From CAWBRT01 sp050015355 (GTDB taxonomy: Bacteria > Acidobacteriota > Terriglobia > Terriglobales > Acidobacteriaceae), in contig JBEKBO010000022.1 in NCBI GenBank assembly GCA_050015355.1, positions 1 through 43,865 on the forward strand: a DNA stretch of 43,865 nucleotides, read 5' to 3'. The notes under the pieces were generated by a model that had not been told where the DNA came from, did not search any database, and worked only from the letters and a program-made list of their open reading frames with translations. Of the stretch, positions 16,985 to 26,114 are shown piece by piece. Position numbers and translations under genes: made by a program. Each line of letters starts with the position of its first letter. Positions within the stretch are counted from its first letter, which is position 1.

Positions 16985-18688
16985 GTGCTCATCGAACTCA
17001 GAGTTGAAAACTATGCGGTGATCGATTCGGTGGTGGTTCCGTTCGGCGCGGGACTGAATCTGCTGACCGGTGAAACTGGCGCTGGCAAGTCGATTCTGAT
17101 CGGAGCCCTCTCGCTGCTGCTGGGTGAAAAGGCGTCCAGCGAGATCGTTCGCCACGGAACCGAGAAGGCGGTTGTCTCGGCGGTTTTCGAGGCCGCATCC
17201 GTTGCGGTGGCTGAAGTGCTCGCAGCCAACGGCATGGACGGCGACGAGATGCAGATCATCGTTCGCCGTGAAATCGCCGCCAATGGCAAGAGCCGCGTCT
17301 TTGTCAATAACCAGCCCGCCACGGTCGCCGTTCTCAAGCAGCTTGCTCCACACTTGGCCGTTATCCACGCGCAGAACGAATCGGTGCTCGCCTTCGATCC
17401 TCCGGCACGGCTCGCGCTTCTCGATTCCGCAGCCGCACTCGACACCGAAACGGTGGCGCAGGCTTATCAGACCTGGCTCGAGGTGCGGCAGCGCATCGGC
17501 GAACTCGAGCGCGACGAGCAGGACAGGTTGCGGATGCTCGATCTGTGGAATTTCCAGGCCAAGGAAATCGAATCGGTGCGGCCCGAACCTGGAGAGGACC
17601 GGAAGCTCGAAGCCGAAAAGCGCGTCCTGGCCAATGCGGAGCGGCTCTACCAGGCGGCTATGGCGGGTTACGACGCTCTTTATGAAGGCGCTGCCTCCGC
17701 CATTTCCAGCTTGCGCGCCGCCATGAAGCAGATAGAGGAGCTGGCCCGCTTTGATCCTAAATTTCAGCAGTCGCTGGGCGATCTGGATTCGGTGCGGATC
17801 ACCGTGGAAGACCTCGCCGAAACGCTACGTGGCTATGCCGAAGGGATAGACGCTTCGCCGGAACGGCTAGCCGAGGTCGAGGACCGCTTGGCGGCTTTGG
17901 ACCGCCTGCGCCGAAAATATGGAAAATCGATCGACGACGTGCTCGTCTATGGCGAGGAGATCCGCTCGAAGATCAATCAGATGGAGAACAAAGACCAGCT
18001 TCTGCACGAACTGAAGCGGGAACTGGCTGCCAAGGCATCCGGTTATCTCGAGGTGGCCCGCGGACTTTCCCGCAAGCGCTTTGCGGCTGCGCGCAAACTG
18101 GAGAAAATTGTCGAGTCTGAGATCAATGATCTCGCCATGAAGGCGCGTTTCCAGATCGAGGTGAGCGGCTCCGATGAGGAAGAGTACTGGACCGGCACGG
18201 GTTTTGATCTGGTGCGATACCTGATCTCGGCAAATCCCGGCGAACCGCTTGGACCGGTCGAGGAAATCGCTTCCGGTGGCGAGCTTTCGCGCGTGATGCT
18301 GGCGTTGAAAGCCAGCGTCGAGGCCAGCGCCATCGCTCCGGCTGGAAACGGCCGCAAGGGAAAAGACCATGCGCGGCAGCGGACCCTGGTTTTCGACGAA
18401 ATCGATGCCGGCATCGGCGGCCGCGCGGCGGAGGCGGTCGGCAGGAAGCTGAAGGCGCTGGCGCATAGCAAGCAGGTGCTTTGCGTGACGCATCTGCCGC
18501 AAATCGCGGCCTTCGCCGATCAGCACTTCCTGATCGAAAAGCGGGAAAGCGCGGGCCGCGCACAGACCAAGATTCGCCAACTCGCCGCCGAAGAAAGAAA
18601 GCAGGAGATCGCCCGCATGTTGAGCGGAGCCAAGATCACCGAAGCCTCCTTGAAGAACGCCGAACAGATGCTGAAAGTGAACGCTTGA
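16985..18688 (+). CDS. recN: DNA repair protein RecN
   Basis: RecN is an SMC-like ATPase that helps hold and process broken chromosomes in recombinational repair. The 567-residue protein has the Walker A GETGAGKS at residues 29-36, two long coiled-coil arms (about 150-380) and the ABC signature EIASGGELSRVMLALK. Walker B is at LVFDEIDAGIGGRAAEAVG, and the last ATPase motif is VLCVTHLPQIAAFADQHF. GTG 16985 was chosen because RecN proteins start as MLxEL and AGGAA lies 6 bases upstream; an in-frame GTG at 16970 adds five residues. It is divergent from tolQ. The last codons are duplicated just after the stop. Confidence 0.95.
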   Translation: MLIELRVENYAVIDSVVVPFGAGLNLLTGETGAGKSILIGALSLLLGEKASSEIVRHGTEKAVVSAVFEAASVAVAEVLAANGMDGDEMQIIVRREIAANGKSRVFVNNQPATVAVLKQLAPHLAVIHAQNESVLAFDPPARLALLDSAAALDTETVAQAYQTWLEVRQRIGELERDEQDRLRMLDLWNFQAKEIESVRPEPGEDRKLEAEKRVLANAERLYQAAMAGYDALYEGAASAISSLRAAMKQIEELARFDPKFQQSLGDLDSVRITVEDLAETLRGYAEGIDASPERLAEVEDRLAALDRLRRKYGKSIDDVLVYGEEIRSKINQMENKDQLLHELKRELAAKASGYLEVARGLSRKRFAAARKLEKIVESEINDLAMKARFQIEVSGSDEEEYWTGTGFDLVRYLISANPGEPLGPVEEIASGGELSRVMLALKASVEASAIAPAGNGRKGKDHARQRTLVFDEIDAGIGGRAAEAVGRKLKALAHSKQVLCVTHLPQIAAFADQHFLIEKRESAGRAQTKIRQLAAEERKQEIARMLSGAKITEASLKNAEQMLKVNA

Positions 18689-18731
18689 GTTCCCGGCTGA
18701 ACAGATGCCGAAAGTGAATGTCTGATTTCCC
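18662..18731 (+). repeat. Imperfect tandem duplication of the recN 3' end
   Basis: The 33 bases at 18662-18694, spanning the recN stop, recur at 18699-18731 with 28 matches (period 37). The second copy also contains an in-frame-looking TGA. The remaining spacer up to the ispH start at 19040 (about 300 bases) shows no gene; a TACAAT at 18790 may be a -10 box but has no clear partner. Confidence 0.7.
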
Positions 18732-19039
18732 CGGAAGTGTTGTCTTTTCAACTACGTCGATTCCATCCCGGAACCGGCCGGAACACTGCTACAATATTCG
18801 TAAGGTACTCCGCTCCGAATGGAATTCCGGCTGCTTTTTGGCGGCTTATAGCGGGCAAATCGCTGTTCGCTGTGAGAATCGTACTGGAGGATGCTAATTC
18901 CATCTCTTTCTATGTGTTACGTTCGCAAAGGGGAGGCGGATTCGGCTAGGATGTAGAGTGAGGATTGCGGTTTGGGGTTGTTCCGGGAGGCGCCAGTTGG
19001 CCGCCGGTCCGGCAACCCAAATCGGCGATTGGGGTTTTC

Positions 19040-20026
19040 ATGATTGCGAACACCGAAGCCAAAACCTTGTTCTTGTTGAAGCCGCGCGGTTTCTGTGCCG
19101 GCGTCGTGCGCGCCATTGATATTGTGCGCATCGCCCTGGAAACCTTCGGTCCGCCCATCTACGTGCGCAAGGAGATCGTTCACAACCGCTACGTGGTGGA
19201 GGAGTTGCAAGCCAAAGGCGCCGTCTTCGTCGATGATGTCAGCGAAGTTCCACCGGGCGAGAGGGTTATCTACAGCGCCCACGGGGTGGCGCCGCAGGTG
19301 CGTGAAGCGAGCCTTGAACGCAAGCTTCGGGTGATCGACGCCACTTGTCCGCTGGTGACAAAGGTTCACGTCGAGGCGGTGAAATTCGCTCGCGATGGTT
19401 ATTCGCTGATCCTGATCGGTCACCTCAATCACGATGAGATCATCGGAACCCTGGGCGAAGCCCCGCAGGTAACCTCAGTGGTCAATAGCGTCGAGCAGGT
19501 CCAGGCGCTGAAGGTTCCCGATCCGGACAGGGTGGCTTACCTGACACAGACCACGCTCAGCTTGGATGAAGCCAGAGATATCATCGTCGCCCTTAAAAAA
19601 CGTTTCCCGAACATTAAGGGGCCGCACGCGCAGGATATTTGTTACGCCACGGAGAACCGCCAGGTGGCGGTGAAGGACGTCGCCCGCAAGTCAGACCTGG
19701 TGCTGGTTGTGGGTTCGCCGAACAGTTCTAATTCGAACCGGCTGGTCGAGGTGGCGAGAAACCTGGGTACCAGCGCTTATCTGATCGATACCTACCGTGA
19801 CATCCATCAGCAATGGCTCAAAGGCGTGAGGACGATCGCGCTCACGGCGGGTGCCTCCGCACCCGAGGTCCTGGTACAGGAGGCGATCGACTTTCTCATG
19901 CAGCATGGGTTTTCCAAGCTGGAAGAGATTGAGTTAATGCCCGAGAACGTGCGTTTTGCGCTGCCGCCGGAAATCGTTGAGGCCATTGGCGCGGCGCCGG
20001 CCTTACAGCCTAACGCGGCCGAATAG
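19040..20026 (+). CDS. ispH: 4-hydroxy-3-methylbut-2-enyl diphosphate reductase
   Basis: IspH (LytB) performs the last step of the MEP pathway. It reduces HMBPP to isopentenyl and dimethylallyl diphosphate, the precursors of squalene and hopanoids. The 328-residue protein has the three conserved cluster-binding cysteines C19 (RGFCAGV), C103 (DATCPLV) and C201 (QDICYAT). It also has the TQTTLSLDEA segment and the VVGSPNSSNSNRLVEVA substrate-binding segment. ATG 19040 was chosen because family similarity begins there; an extension to 18965 is possible but unlikely. It lies 5 bases before shc, which ties isoprenoid supply to hopanoid synthesis. Confidence 0.95.
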   Translation: MIANTEAKTLFLLKPRGFCAGVVRAIDIVRIALETFGPPIYVRKEIVHNRYVVEELQAKGAVFVDDVSEVPPGERVIYSAHGVAPQVREASLERKLRVIDATCPLVTKVHVEAVKFARDGYSLILIGHLNHDEIIGTLGEAPQVTSVVNSVEQVQALKVPDPDRVAYLTQTTLSLDEARDIIVALKKRFPNIKGPHAQDICYATENRQVAVKDVARKSDLVLVVGSPNSSNSNRLVEVARNLGTSAYLIDTYRDIHQQWLKGVRTIALTAGASAPEVLVQEAIDFLMQHGFSKLEEIELMPENVRFALPPEIVEAIGAAPALQPNAAE

Positions 20027-20031
20027 ACAGT

Positions 20032-22008
20032 ATGGAAATCGTCCCCCAATCGGCGAGTATGCATTTCGGCAGAATAGACGGGATAGGAGACCGTCTGCGA
20101 GTAGCCATCCAGGCGGCTCGCGAATACCTGTTCTCGACGCAGGATGCCGACGGCTACTGGTGCGGGGAGCTGGAAGCCGATACCACCCTGGAATCGGATT
20201 ACATCTTCCTGCATACGCTGCTTGGCACGCGCAACGAAGAGCGCTTCCAAAAGGCAATTCGCGAGATCGCCCGCCACCAGAACGAGGACGGTGGTTGGCC
20301 CATCTACCATGGCGGACCCTCCAACATTAGTGCGGCGGTGAAGGCCTATTTTGCCTTCAAGCTCTGCGGACACCACGCCGATGAACCCGCGCTGGTCAAA
20401 GCCCGCACTTACATCCTGGAGCACGGGGGCGTTCCGGCGGTCAATACTTTTACCAAGATTTATCTGTGCGCACTCGGACAGTACGACTATGACGCCGTGC
20501 CGGCGATTCCGCCCGAGATCGTGCTCTTTCCGAACTGGTTTTGGTTCAACATCTACGAGATCTCGTCGTGGTCGCGCGCCATCCTCATTCCGCTCTCCAT
20601 CTGCTATGCCAAGAAACCGTTTCGCAAGATTGCGCCGGAGCAGGGTATTGACGAATTATTCCCGAACGGCCGGCTCAAGTCGCAACTGCGGCTCAAGTGG
20701 GACGAAAAACTGATCAGTTGGCGTAATTTCTTCCTGGTTTTGGACCGCATGGTGCACATGTTTGAGAGTGTGCACGTGCGTCCGTTGCGCTGGCTCGCTC
20801 TGAAAACGGCAGAGAAATGGATGCTGCAGCGGCTTGAGATGAGCGATGGCATGGGAGCGATCTACCCGGGGATTCTCAACTCGATCATTGCTTTGCGCTG
20901 CCTGGGATACTCGATGGACGATCCGCAGGTGATTCGCGCCATCGACGAGTTCGAGAAACTTGGCATCGAGGAAGAAGACACATTCCGCATGCAGCCTTGC
21001 ATGTCGCCGGTGTGGGACACGGCTTACGCCCTATTCGCCCTTGGCGAAAGCGGAGTGAGCCGCGACGACCCGCGCATGGTGGGTGCTGCCGAGTGGATAT
21101 TGAAAAAGCAGATTCGCAACAAGGGCGACTGGTCGATTAAGAACCCGAAGACCCTACCGGGCGGCTGGTACTTCGAGTTTAACAATGAATTTTATCCAGA
21201 TGTCGATGATTCAGCGATGGTTATGCTTGGCCTTAGCCACGTTAATACGCCCAACCAGCGCTACCAGTCGGAATCGATAAAGCGCGCCATCGACTGGGTG
21301 CTCTCCATGCAGTGCAAGAACGGCGGCTGGGCCTCTTTCGACAAGGATAACGACCGCATGGTGTTCCAGTACGTGCCCTTCGCCGACCACAACGCCATGC
21401 TTGACCCGCCGACGGTGGATATTACGGGAAGGGTGCTGGAGTGTCTGGCAACGTACGGCTTTACGCTGAATGACAAAGCGGTGAAGCGGGCCATCAAGTT
21501 TATTCGCTCCCAGCAGGAAGCGGATGGCTCGTGGTTCGGTCGCTGGGGCGTGAACTACCTTTACGGAACCATGTGCGTGTTGCGCGGCCTGGACGCACTC
21601 GGGTTCGATAACCATGAAGCCATGGTGCAGCAGGCAGCCGAGTGGATCCGGATGATGCAGAACCCGGACGGCGGTTGGGGCGAGGGCTGTGATTCCTATG
21701 ACGACCCGAATCGGAAGGGAACTGGAGCAAGCACTTGCTCGCAAACTGCGTGGGCTTTGCTCGGTTTGATGGCGGCGGGAGATTTCCACAGTGACTCGGT
21801 CGCCCACGGCATTGCCTACCTGCTCGGAGAGCAAACGGCGAACGGTTCGTGGTTCGAAGTCCCATATACGGGTACAGGATTTCCTCGGGTGTTTTATCTT
21901 AAGTACCACATGTACTTTCAATACTTTCCGTTGTTGGCCTTGACGCAATACACGAAGTTTGTCGCGCCCGAGGCTGGAGTTGTGGAAGAAGCTGAGGCGG
22001 GCGCTTAG
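20032..22008 (+). CDS. shc: Squalene-hopene cyclase
   Basis: Shc (HpnF) cyclises squalene to hopene (and hopanol) at the membrane. The 658-residue protein has the catalytic DxDD motif as DVDD (D390, D392, D393). It carries multiple QW repeats, for example QDADGYWCGELEADTTLES, QNEDGGWPIY, QCKNGGWASFDKDND, QEADGSWFGRWGVNYLYG, QNPDGGWGEGCDSY and QTANGSWFEVPYTGTGFPR. Length matches the family (about 630-660). The start ATG follows the ispH stop by 5 bases. It heads the hopanoid-specific part of the operon. Confidence 0.96.
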   Translation: MEIVPQSASMHFGRIDGIGDRLRVAIQAAREYLFSTQDADGYWCGELEADTTLESDYIFLHTLLGTRNEERFQKAIREIARHQNEDGGWPIYHGGPSNISAAVKAYFAFKLCGHHADEPALVKARTYILEHGGVPAVNTFTKIYLCALGQYDYDAVPAIPPEIVLFPNWFWFNIYEISSWSRAILIPLSICYAKKPFRKIAPEQGIDELFPNGRLKSQLRLKWDEKLISWRNFFLVLDRMVHMFESVHVRPLRWLALKTAEKWMLQRLEMSDGMGAIYPGILNSIIALRCLGYSMDDPQVIRAIDEFEKLGIEEEDTFRMQPCMSPVWDTAYALFALGESGVSRDDPRMVGAAEWILKKQIRNKGDWSIKNPKTLPGGWYFEFNNEFYPDVDDSAMVMLGLSHVNTPNQRYQSESIKRAIDWVLSMQCKNGGWASFDKDNDRMVFQYVPFADHNAMLDPPTVDITGRVLECLATYGFTLNDKAVKRAIKFIRSQQEADGSWFGRWGVNYLYGTMCVLRGLDALGFDNHEAMVQQAAEWIRMMQNPDGGWGEGCDSYDDPNRKGTGASTCSQTAWALLGLMAAGDFHSDSVAHGIAYLLGEQTANGSWFEVPYTGTGFPRVFYLKYHMYFQYFPLLALTQYTKFVAPEAGVVEEAEAGA

Positions 22009-22043
22009 GCAGAGTTTTTCAACAGCCTGTCAGGCACCGTGAA

Positions 22044-23069
22044 ATGAGTTGGAAGGATTTTGATCAAACAATGCGTCATCCGCTGAGACTGCAAGCTGAC
22101 ATGGCGAAATACATCATCCGGCAAAAAGCCAAAGGGGTGAAGCGCTTCCCCCTGGTGATGATGCTGGAACCGTTGCATGCGTGCAATTTAACCTGCACCG
22201 GCTGCGGGCGCATCCGTGAGTACGAGGACACGATCAAGGAAGTGGTGCCGGTGGAGCAGTGCCTGGCGGCGGTGGAGGAGTGCGGCGCCCCGATGGTCGC
22301 CATCTGCGGCGGTGAACCGCTGCTCTACAAGGAGATCGGCACACTCACGCGCGCGCTGCTGGAGCAGAAAAGACATGTCATTGTCTGCACGAACGGCATG
22401 TTCATCTCCAGAAAGATCGGGGAGTTTACTCCTGACATTCGCTTTCTCTGGAATGTCCATCTCGACGGGCTGAAGAAATCGCACGATTTAGCGGTCGAAC
22501 GCGAGGGCGTCTTCGACCAGGCGGTGGAGGGAATCAAGCTGGCCAAATCCAAGGGATTCCGGGTGATGACCAACACTACCGTCTACGAAGAGACGGACAT
22601 GAACGAGGTGGAGGCGCTGCTGGAGTACCTCAAGGGGCTCGGGGTGGATTCGCACGTCGTCTCTCCCGGCTATTCGTATTCGGCGGTGCACACCAAAGAG
22701 ATCTTCCTGGACCGCCGGGCGATCCGCGAAAAGTTCAAAGATATCAAACGTTTGGCGAGGAAGTATCCGATTGCCGATTCGCCGATTTATCTGGAATTCC
22801 TGGCGGGCAGTCGCGAGCTGTCGTGCACGGCATGGGGCAATCCGACCTACAACACAAAGGGCTGGAAGGGTCCCTGCTATCTGATAACCGATCAGCATCA
22901 CGACACCTTCGAGGGGCTGATCAACGATACGCCATGGCAGCGCTACGGACACGGCCGCGATCCACGCTGCGAGGATTGCCTGGTGCACTCCGGTTATGAG
23001 GCGAGCGCGGCCACAGCCAGCGGATTTGCCGACACCTGGAAGCTGCTCGCCTGGTCACTTTTCAGTTAG
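22044..23069 (+). CDS. hpnH: Adenosyl-hopene transferase HpnH (radical SAM)
   Basis: HpnH joins the 5'-deoxyadenosyl group of SAM to diploptene (hopene) to give adenosylhopane, the first step of C35 side-chain formation. The 341-residue protein carries the radical-SAM cluster motif CNLTCTGC (C47, C51, C54), AICGGEPLLYKEI, and the HpnH-type C-terminal cysteines (GPCYLITD, DPRCEDCLVHSGYEASA). It follows shc by 35 bases. The start ATG at 22044 gives the typical MSWKDFDQTMRHPLRLQ N-terminus, although no strong ribosome site precedes it. Confidence 0.95.
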   Translation: MSWKDFDQTMRHPLRLQADMAKYIIRQKAKGVKRFPLVMMLEPLHACNLTCTGCGRIREYEDTIKEVVPVEQCLAAVEECGAPMVAICGGEPLLYKEIGTLTRALLEQKRHVIVCTNGMFISRKIGEFTPDIRFLWNVHLDGLKKSHDLAVEREGVFDQAVEGIKLAKSKGFRVMTNTTVYEETDMNEVEALLEYLKGLGVDSHVVSPGYSYSAVHTKEIFLDRRAIREKFKDIKRLARKYPIADSPIYLEFLAGSRELSCTAWGNPTYNTKGWKGPCYLITDQHHDTFEGLINDTPWQRYGHGRDPRCEDCLVHSGYEASAATASGFADTWKLLAWSLFS

Positions 23070-23180
23070 AGCCGTTCGTTGTTGGTGATCCGGAACTATC
23101 ACCGCAGGCTGAGTGTTACCCCGGGAAGCGCGCGTACGAAGTTAAAGTTGGTATTCAGCAAATTTGTTGATTTAGCTGAT

Positions 23181-24197
23181 ATGAAAGCATTTGTTACCGG
23201 AGCAACTGGTTTTGTCGGGAGTCACGTGGCACGCCTGCTGGGTGAGCAGGGTGCGGATCTGCGTCTGCTGGTTCGCCCGAACAGCCGGCGGGATAACGTT
23301 GAAAGACTCAACGCCGACCTCGTCGCCGGTGACCTAACGGATGCCGATTCGCTGCGCATGGGCATGCAGGGATGTGATGTGGTTTTCCACGTTGCGGCTG
23401 ACTATCGGCTGTGGACGCGCGACCCGAAGCCGATGTATGCGGCCAATGTGGGCGGCACCGAGCAGGTGATTCGCAGTGCGCAAGCCGCCGGCATTCGCCG
23501 CATTGTGTACACCAGCAGCGTGGCAACCATGGGATTCCACTATGAGCCGCAGGCGGTGGACGAGCAGTCGCCGGTGAGTGAAAGCGACATGATCGGCCAC
23601 TACAAACGCTCTAAGTTCTTGGCCGAGCAGGTGGCTGTCAAACTGGCGAAGCAAGGCGCTCCGGTAGTCGTGGTGAATCCCAGCACGCCAATCGGGGAGC
23701 AAGACATTAAGCCGACGCCGACTGGCCGCATCGTGGTTGATTTCCTGAAGAGGAAGTTTCCGGCTTACGTCGACACCGGCCTGAACCTGGTGGACGTCGT
23801 CGACGTGGCGCGGGGGCACTTGTTGGCCTGCGAGCGTGGCCGCATTGGCGAGCGCTACATACTGGGCGGGGAGAATCTTACTTTGAAGCAGATTCTCGAC
23901 ATCTTGGCTTCGATCACCGGCTTGCCTTCGCCTTCCATCAAGCTGCCGTATGCGGCGGCGTTTGTCAGCGGCGTTTTCGATACGTTTTTCACCGGCGTGC
24001 TGATGAATCGCGAACCTCGCGTCACGCTTGATTCGGTGCGTATGGGGCGCAAAATGATGTGGGTTTCCTCCGTCAAGGCGGAAAATGAATTGGGGTATAG
24101 GGCCGGTCCGGTGCGCGAGGCGCTACGGCGGGCGGCGGAATGGTTCGTGGCACATGGTTACGCCGCGGAGTACCGGCAGGCCTGTGAGTTGGCATGA
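23181..24197 (+). CDS. hpnA: Hopanoid-associated sugar epimerase HpnA
   Basis: HpnA is an extended short-chain dehydrogenase (NAD-dependent epimerase/dehydratase) found in hopanoid loci; its exact substrate is unsettled. The 338-residue protein has the NAD-binding TGATGFVGSHVARLLGEQG near the N-terminus, a TSSVATMG strand, the catalytic YKRSK (YxxxK) and the NPSTPIGEQDIKPTPTGRI loop typical of HpnA. ATG 23181 was chosen because the Rossmann fold starts there; an extension to 23079 has no family match. No clear ribosome site is visible. It overlaps hpnG by 4 bases. Confidence 0.9.
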   Translation: MKAFVTGATGFVGSHVARLLGEQGADLRLLVRPNSRRDNVERLNADLVAGDLTDADSLRMGMQGCDVVFHVAADYRLWTRDPKPMYAANVGGTEQVIRSAQAAGIRRIVYTSSVATMGFHYEPQAVDEQSPVSESDMIGHYKRSKFLAEQVAVKLAKQGAPVVVVNPSTPIGEQDIKPTPTGRIVVDFLKRKFPAYVDTGLNLVDVVDVARGHLLACERGRIGERYILGGENLTLKQILDILASITGLPSPSIKLPYAAAFVSGVFDTFFTGVLMNREPRVTLDSVRMGRKMMWVSSVKAENELGYRAGPVREALRRAAEWFVAHGYAAEYRQACELA

Positions 24198-24967
24198 CTG
24201 AGCAGATAAAGACCGCATTTATAGTAGCGATGCAGAGAGAAGTTCAACCTCTGCTTGAAGAATGCGAGCCGATGACGGTAGACGACTTTCTAAGCGTCCA
24301 GGACTCGACGCAGACGCTCCGTCATCCGCAATCGGTTTATCGGTGGGAGAACGGCATCGTGGTCTGCTCGGGACCGGGGTACAAGAATGCGGCGAGCGCG
24401 GCCAAACAGGCGATCGACAGGTTTTCTCCCGAGATGGTGGTCTCGATCGGCTTTGCCGGGGCGCTTGCGCCGGGGATGAAGGTGGGTGACATATTTGTGC
24501 CGCGGCATATTGTTTCCGAGCGTACTGGTTCGGCATTCACGTCGCCGCGGGGCAATGGCTCGCTGGTGACGGCCGATACGGTTGCGGGCGGAGATCGCAA
24601 GCGCGTTCTTTTCGCACGCTTTCACGCCCAGGCCGTGGACATGGAAGCTGCCGCCGTGGCTGCGGTTGCGGCCTCGCGCGATTGCGAATTCCTGGCATTG
24701 AAGGTCATTTCCGACGAACTGGACACCCGGATCGACTTTATCGAGCCCTTCATCAGGCCCGAGGGCTTCCGTCTCGGAGCTTTTCTGGCTCACCTCTCTG
24801 TTCGTCCCTGGCTGTGGCCGATGGTTTTTCGTCTACGGCGGGATAGTTGCCGCGCGGCGGAGAATCTTTGTCGCGCGATTCGGGTTTTTATTACCCAGGG
24901 GAGAGGCGCGCTGGAGGGGCTCCATGCCAACGGCCCGGTGCTGGAAGCAGAATTGAAAGGGAGTTAA
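24194..24967 (+). CDS. hpnG: Adenosylhopane nucleosidase/phosphorylase HpnG
   Basis: HpnG removes adenine from adenosylhopane, giving (phospho)ribosylhopane. The 257-residue protein has the purine-phosphorylase fold with VVSIGFAGALAPGMKVGDIFV, the conserved VDMEAAAVAAVA (substrate-binding Met-Glu) and a base-contacting Asp in VISDELD. The ATG overlaps the hpnA stop (ATGA), so translation is coupled. The C-terminal 70 residues (RPWLWPMVFRLRRDSCRAAENLCRAI) match the hydrophobic tail of hopanoid-associated members rather than that of ordinary nucleoside phosphorylases. Confidence 0.88.
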   Translation: MTEQIKTAFIVAMQREVQPLLEECEPMTVDDFLSVQDSTQTLRHPQSVYRWENGIVVCSGPGYKNAASAAKQAIDRFSPEMVVSIGFAGALAPGMKVGDIFVPRHIVSERTGSAFTSPRGNGSLVTADTVAGGDRKRVLFARFHAQAVDMEAAAVAAVAASRDCEFLALKVISDELDTRIDFIEPFIRPEGFRLGAFLAHLSVRPWLWPMVFRLRRDSCRAAENLCRAIRVFITQGRGALEGLHANGPVLEAELKGS

Positions 24968-24980
24968 CTACTAGGTTTCG

Positions 24981-26114
24981 ATGCAGCTTGCTACTCATAC
25001 TTCTTCATCTTCCTCGCAGACGCCAAGGGAAATTCCTACAAAAATGCAGGCGGTTGTTTATCGCGGACAGAACGACGTAAGGCTGGAAACCGTTCCGGTG
25101 CCCGAAATCGGACCCGGCGAGCTACTGATCCGGGTACACACCTGCGGCATTTGCGGAACGGACCTGAAAAAGATCGCCACCGGATCGCATTCCGCTCCCC
25201 GCATCTTCGGTCACGAGACTGGCGGACAGGTAGTTGCCGTAGGAGAGGGAGTGAAGGAGTATCAAACCGGTGACCGGGTGGTGGTCTTCCATCATATTCC
25301 CTGTGGCCGGTGCTACTACTGCCGTCACAAGGTGTTTGCCCAGTGCGAAGTTTATAAGAAGGTGGGAGCGACCGCCGGATTCGACCCCAGCGGCGGGGGT
25401 TTTTCCGAGTATGTGCGGGTAATGGACTGGATTGTCCGCACGGGGGGAGCGGTCCGCATTCCCGAGGGGGTGTCCTACGAGCAGGCGTCCTTCATCGAGC
25501 CTGTCAATACCTGCTGGAAAGGTATTGATTCGATGGCGCTCCAACCCGGTGACACAGTGCTGGTAATGGGGCAGGGCCCGATCGGAATCATTCTGGCGAT
25601 GTTGGCCAAGCGGGGCGGTGCACGGGTGATTACTTCCGATTTGTTTCCCCAGAGGCTTACAATAGGCCAGAGTTTCGGGCTGACGTGTAATATTGACGCT
25701 TCCAACGTTGACACGGTGGAACGAGTCCGGGAATTGACGGAAGGGCGGGGAGCCGATGCCGTGATCCTCGCGGTTGGCGTCAACGCCCTGATCAGGTCTG
25801 CGATGGATTCCGCGCGTCCTGGCGGAAAGATCATGCTGTTTGCGCAGACCCAGCACAGCACAGCCACGATTGATCCCGCGGCTGTTTGCGTCGATGAAAA
25901 GACGCTGATGGGTTCTTACAGCGCCTCGGTGGATTTGCAGCAGGAGGCAGCACGTTTCGTGCTGAGCCGTGAAATGAATCTAGAGGCGCTCTATAGCCAT
26001 CGCTTTCCTTTGAGCGGAGCGATTGAGGCTTTGAATTTGGCTGCCCACCCTCAGCCGGCGACGATGAAGATTGCTATTCAGCCGGGTAGCACGTGGGAAG
26101 GAATTGCAGAGTGA
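24981..26114 (+). CDS. Zinc-dependent medium-chain dehydrogenase, hopanoid operon (ADH1)
   Basis: This 377-residue member of the MDR (alcohol/sorbitol dehydrogenase) superfamily has a catalytic zinc site with C58 in CGICGTD and H78-E79 in FGHE. The four-Cys structural zinc loop is C108, C111, C114 and C122. The NAD(P)-binding motif is VMGQGPIGIILAML. These enzymes interconvert alcohols or polyols and carbonyls. The gene lies 13 bases after hpnG and overlaps the next dehydrogenase by 4 bases (GTGA), so it belongs to the hopanoid operon. A role in side-chain reduction is inferred from position only. ATG 25044 is a possible start too; the first 21 residues are Ser/Thr-rich and outside the family fold. 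Confidence 0.85.
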   Translation: MQLATHTSSSSSQTPREIPTKMQAVVYRGQNDVRLETVPVPEIGPGELLIRVHTCGICGTDLKKIATGSHSAPRIFGHETGGQVVAVGEGVKEYQTGDRVVVFHHIPCGRCYYCRHKVFAQCEVYKKVGATAGFDPSGGGFSEYVRVMDWIVRTGGAVRIPEGVSYEQASFIEPVNTCWKGIDSMALQPGDTVLVMGQGPIGIILAMLAKRGGARVITSDLFPQRLTIGQSFGLTCNIDASNVDTVERVRELTEGRGADAVILAVGVNALIRSAMDSARPGGKIMLFAQTQHSTATIDPAAVCVDEKTLMGSYSASVDLQQEAARFVLSREMNLEALYSHRFPLSGAIEALNLAAHPQPATMKIAIQPGSTWEGIAE

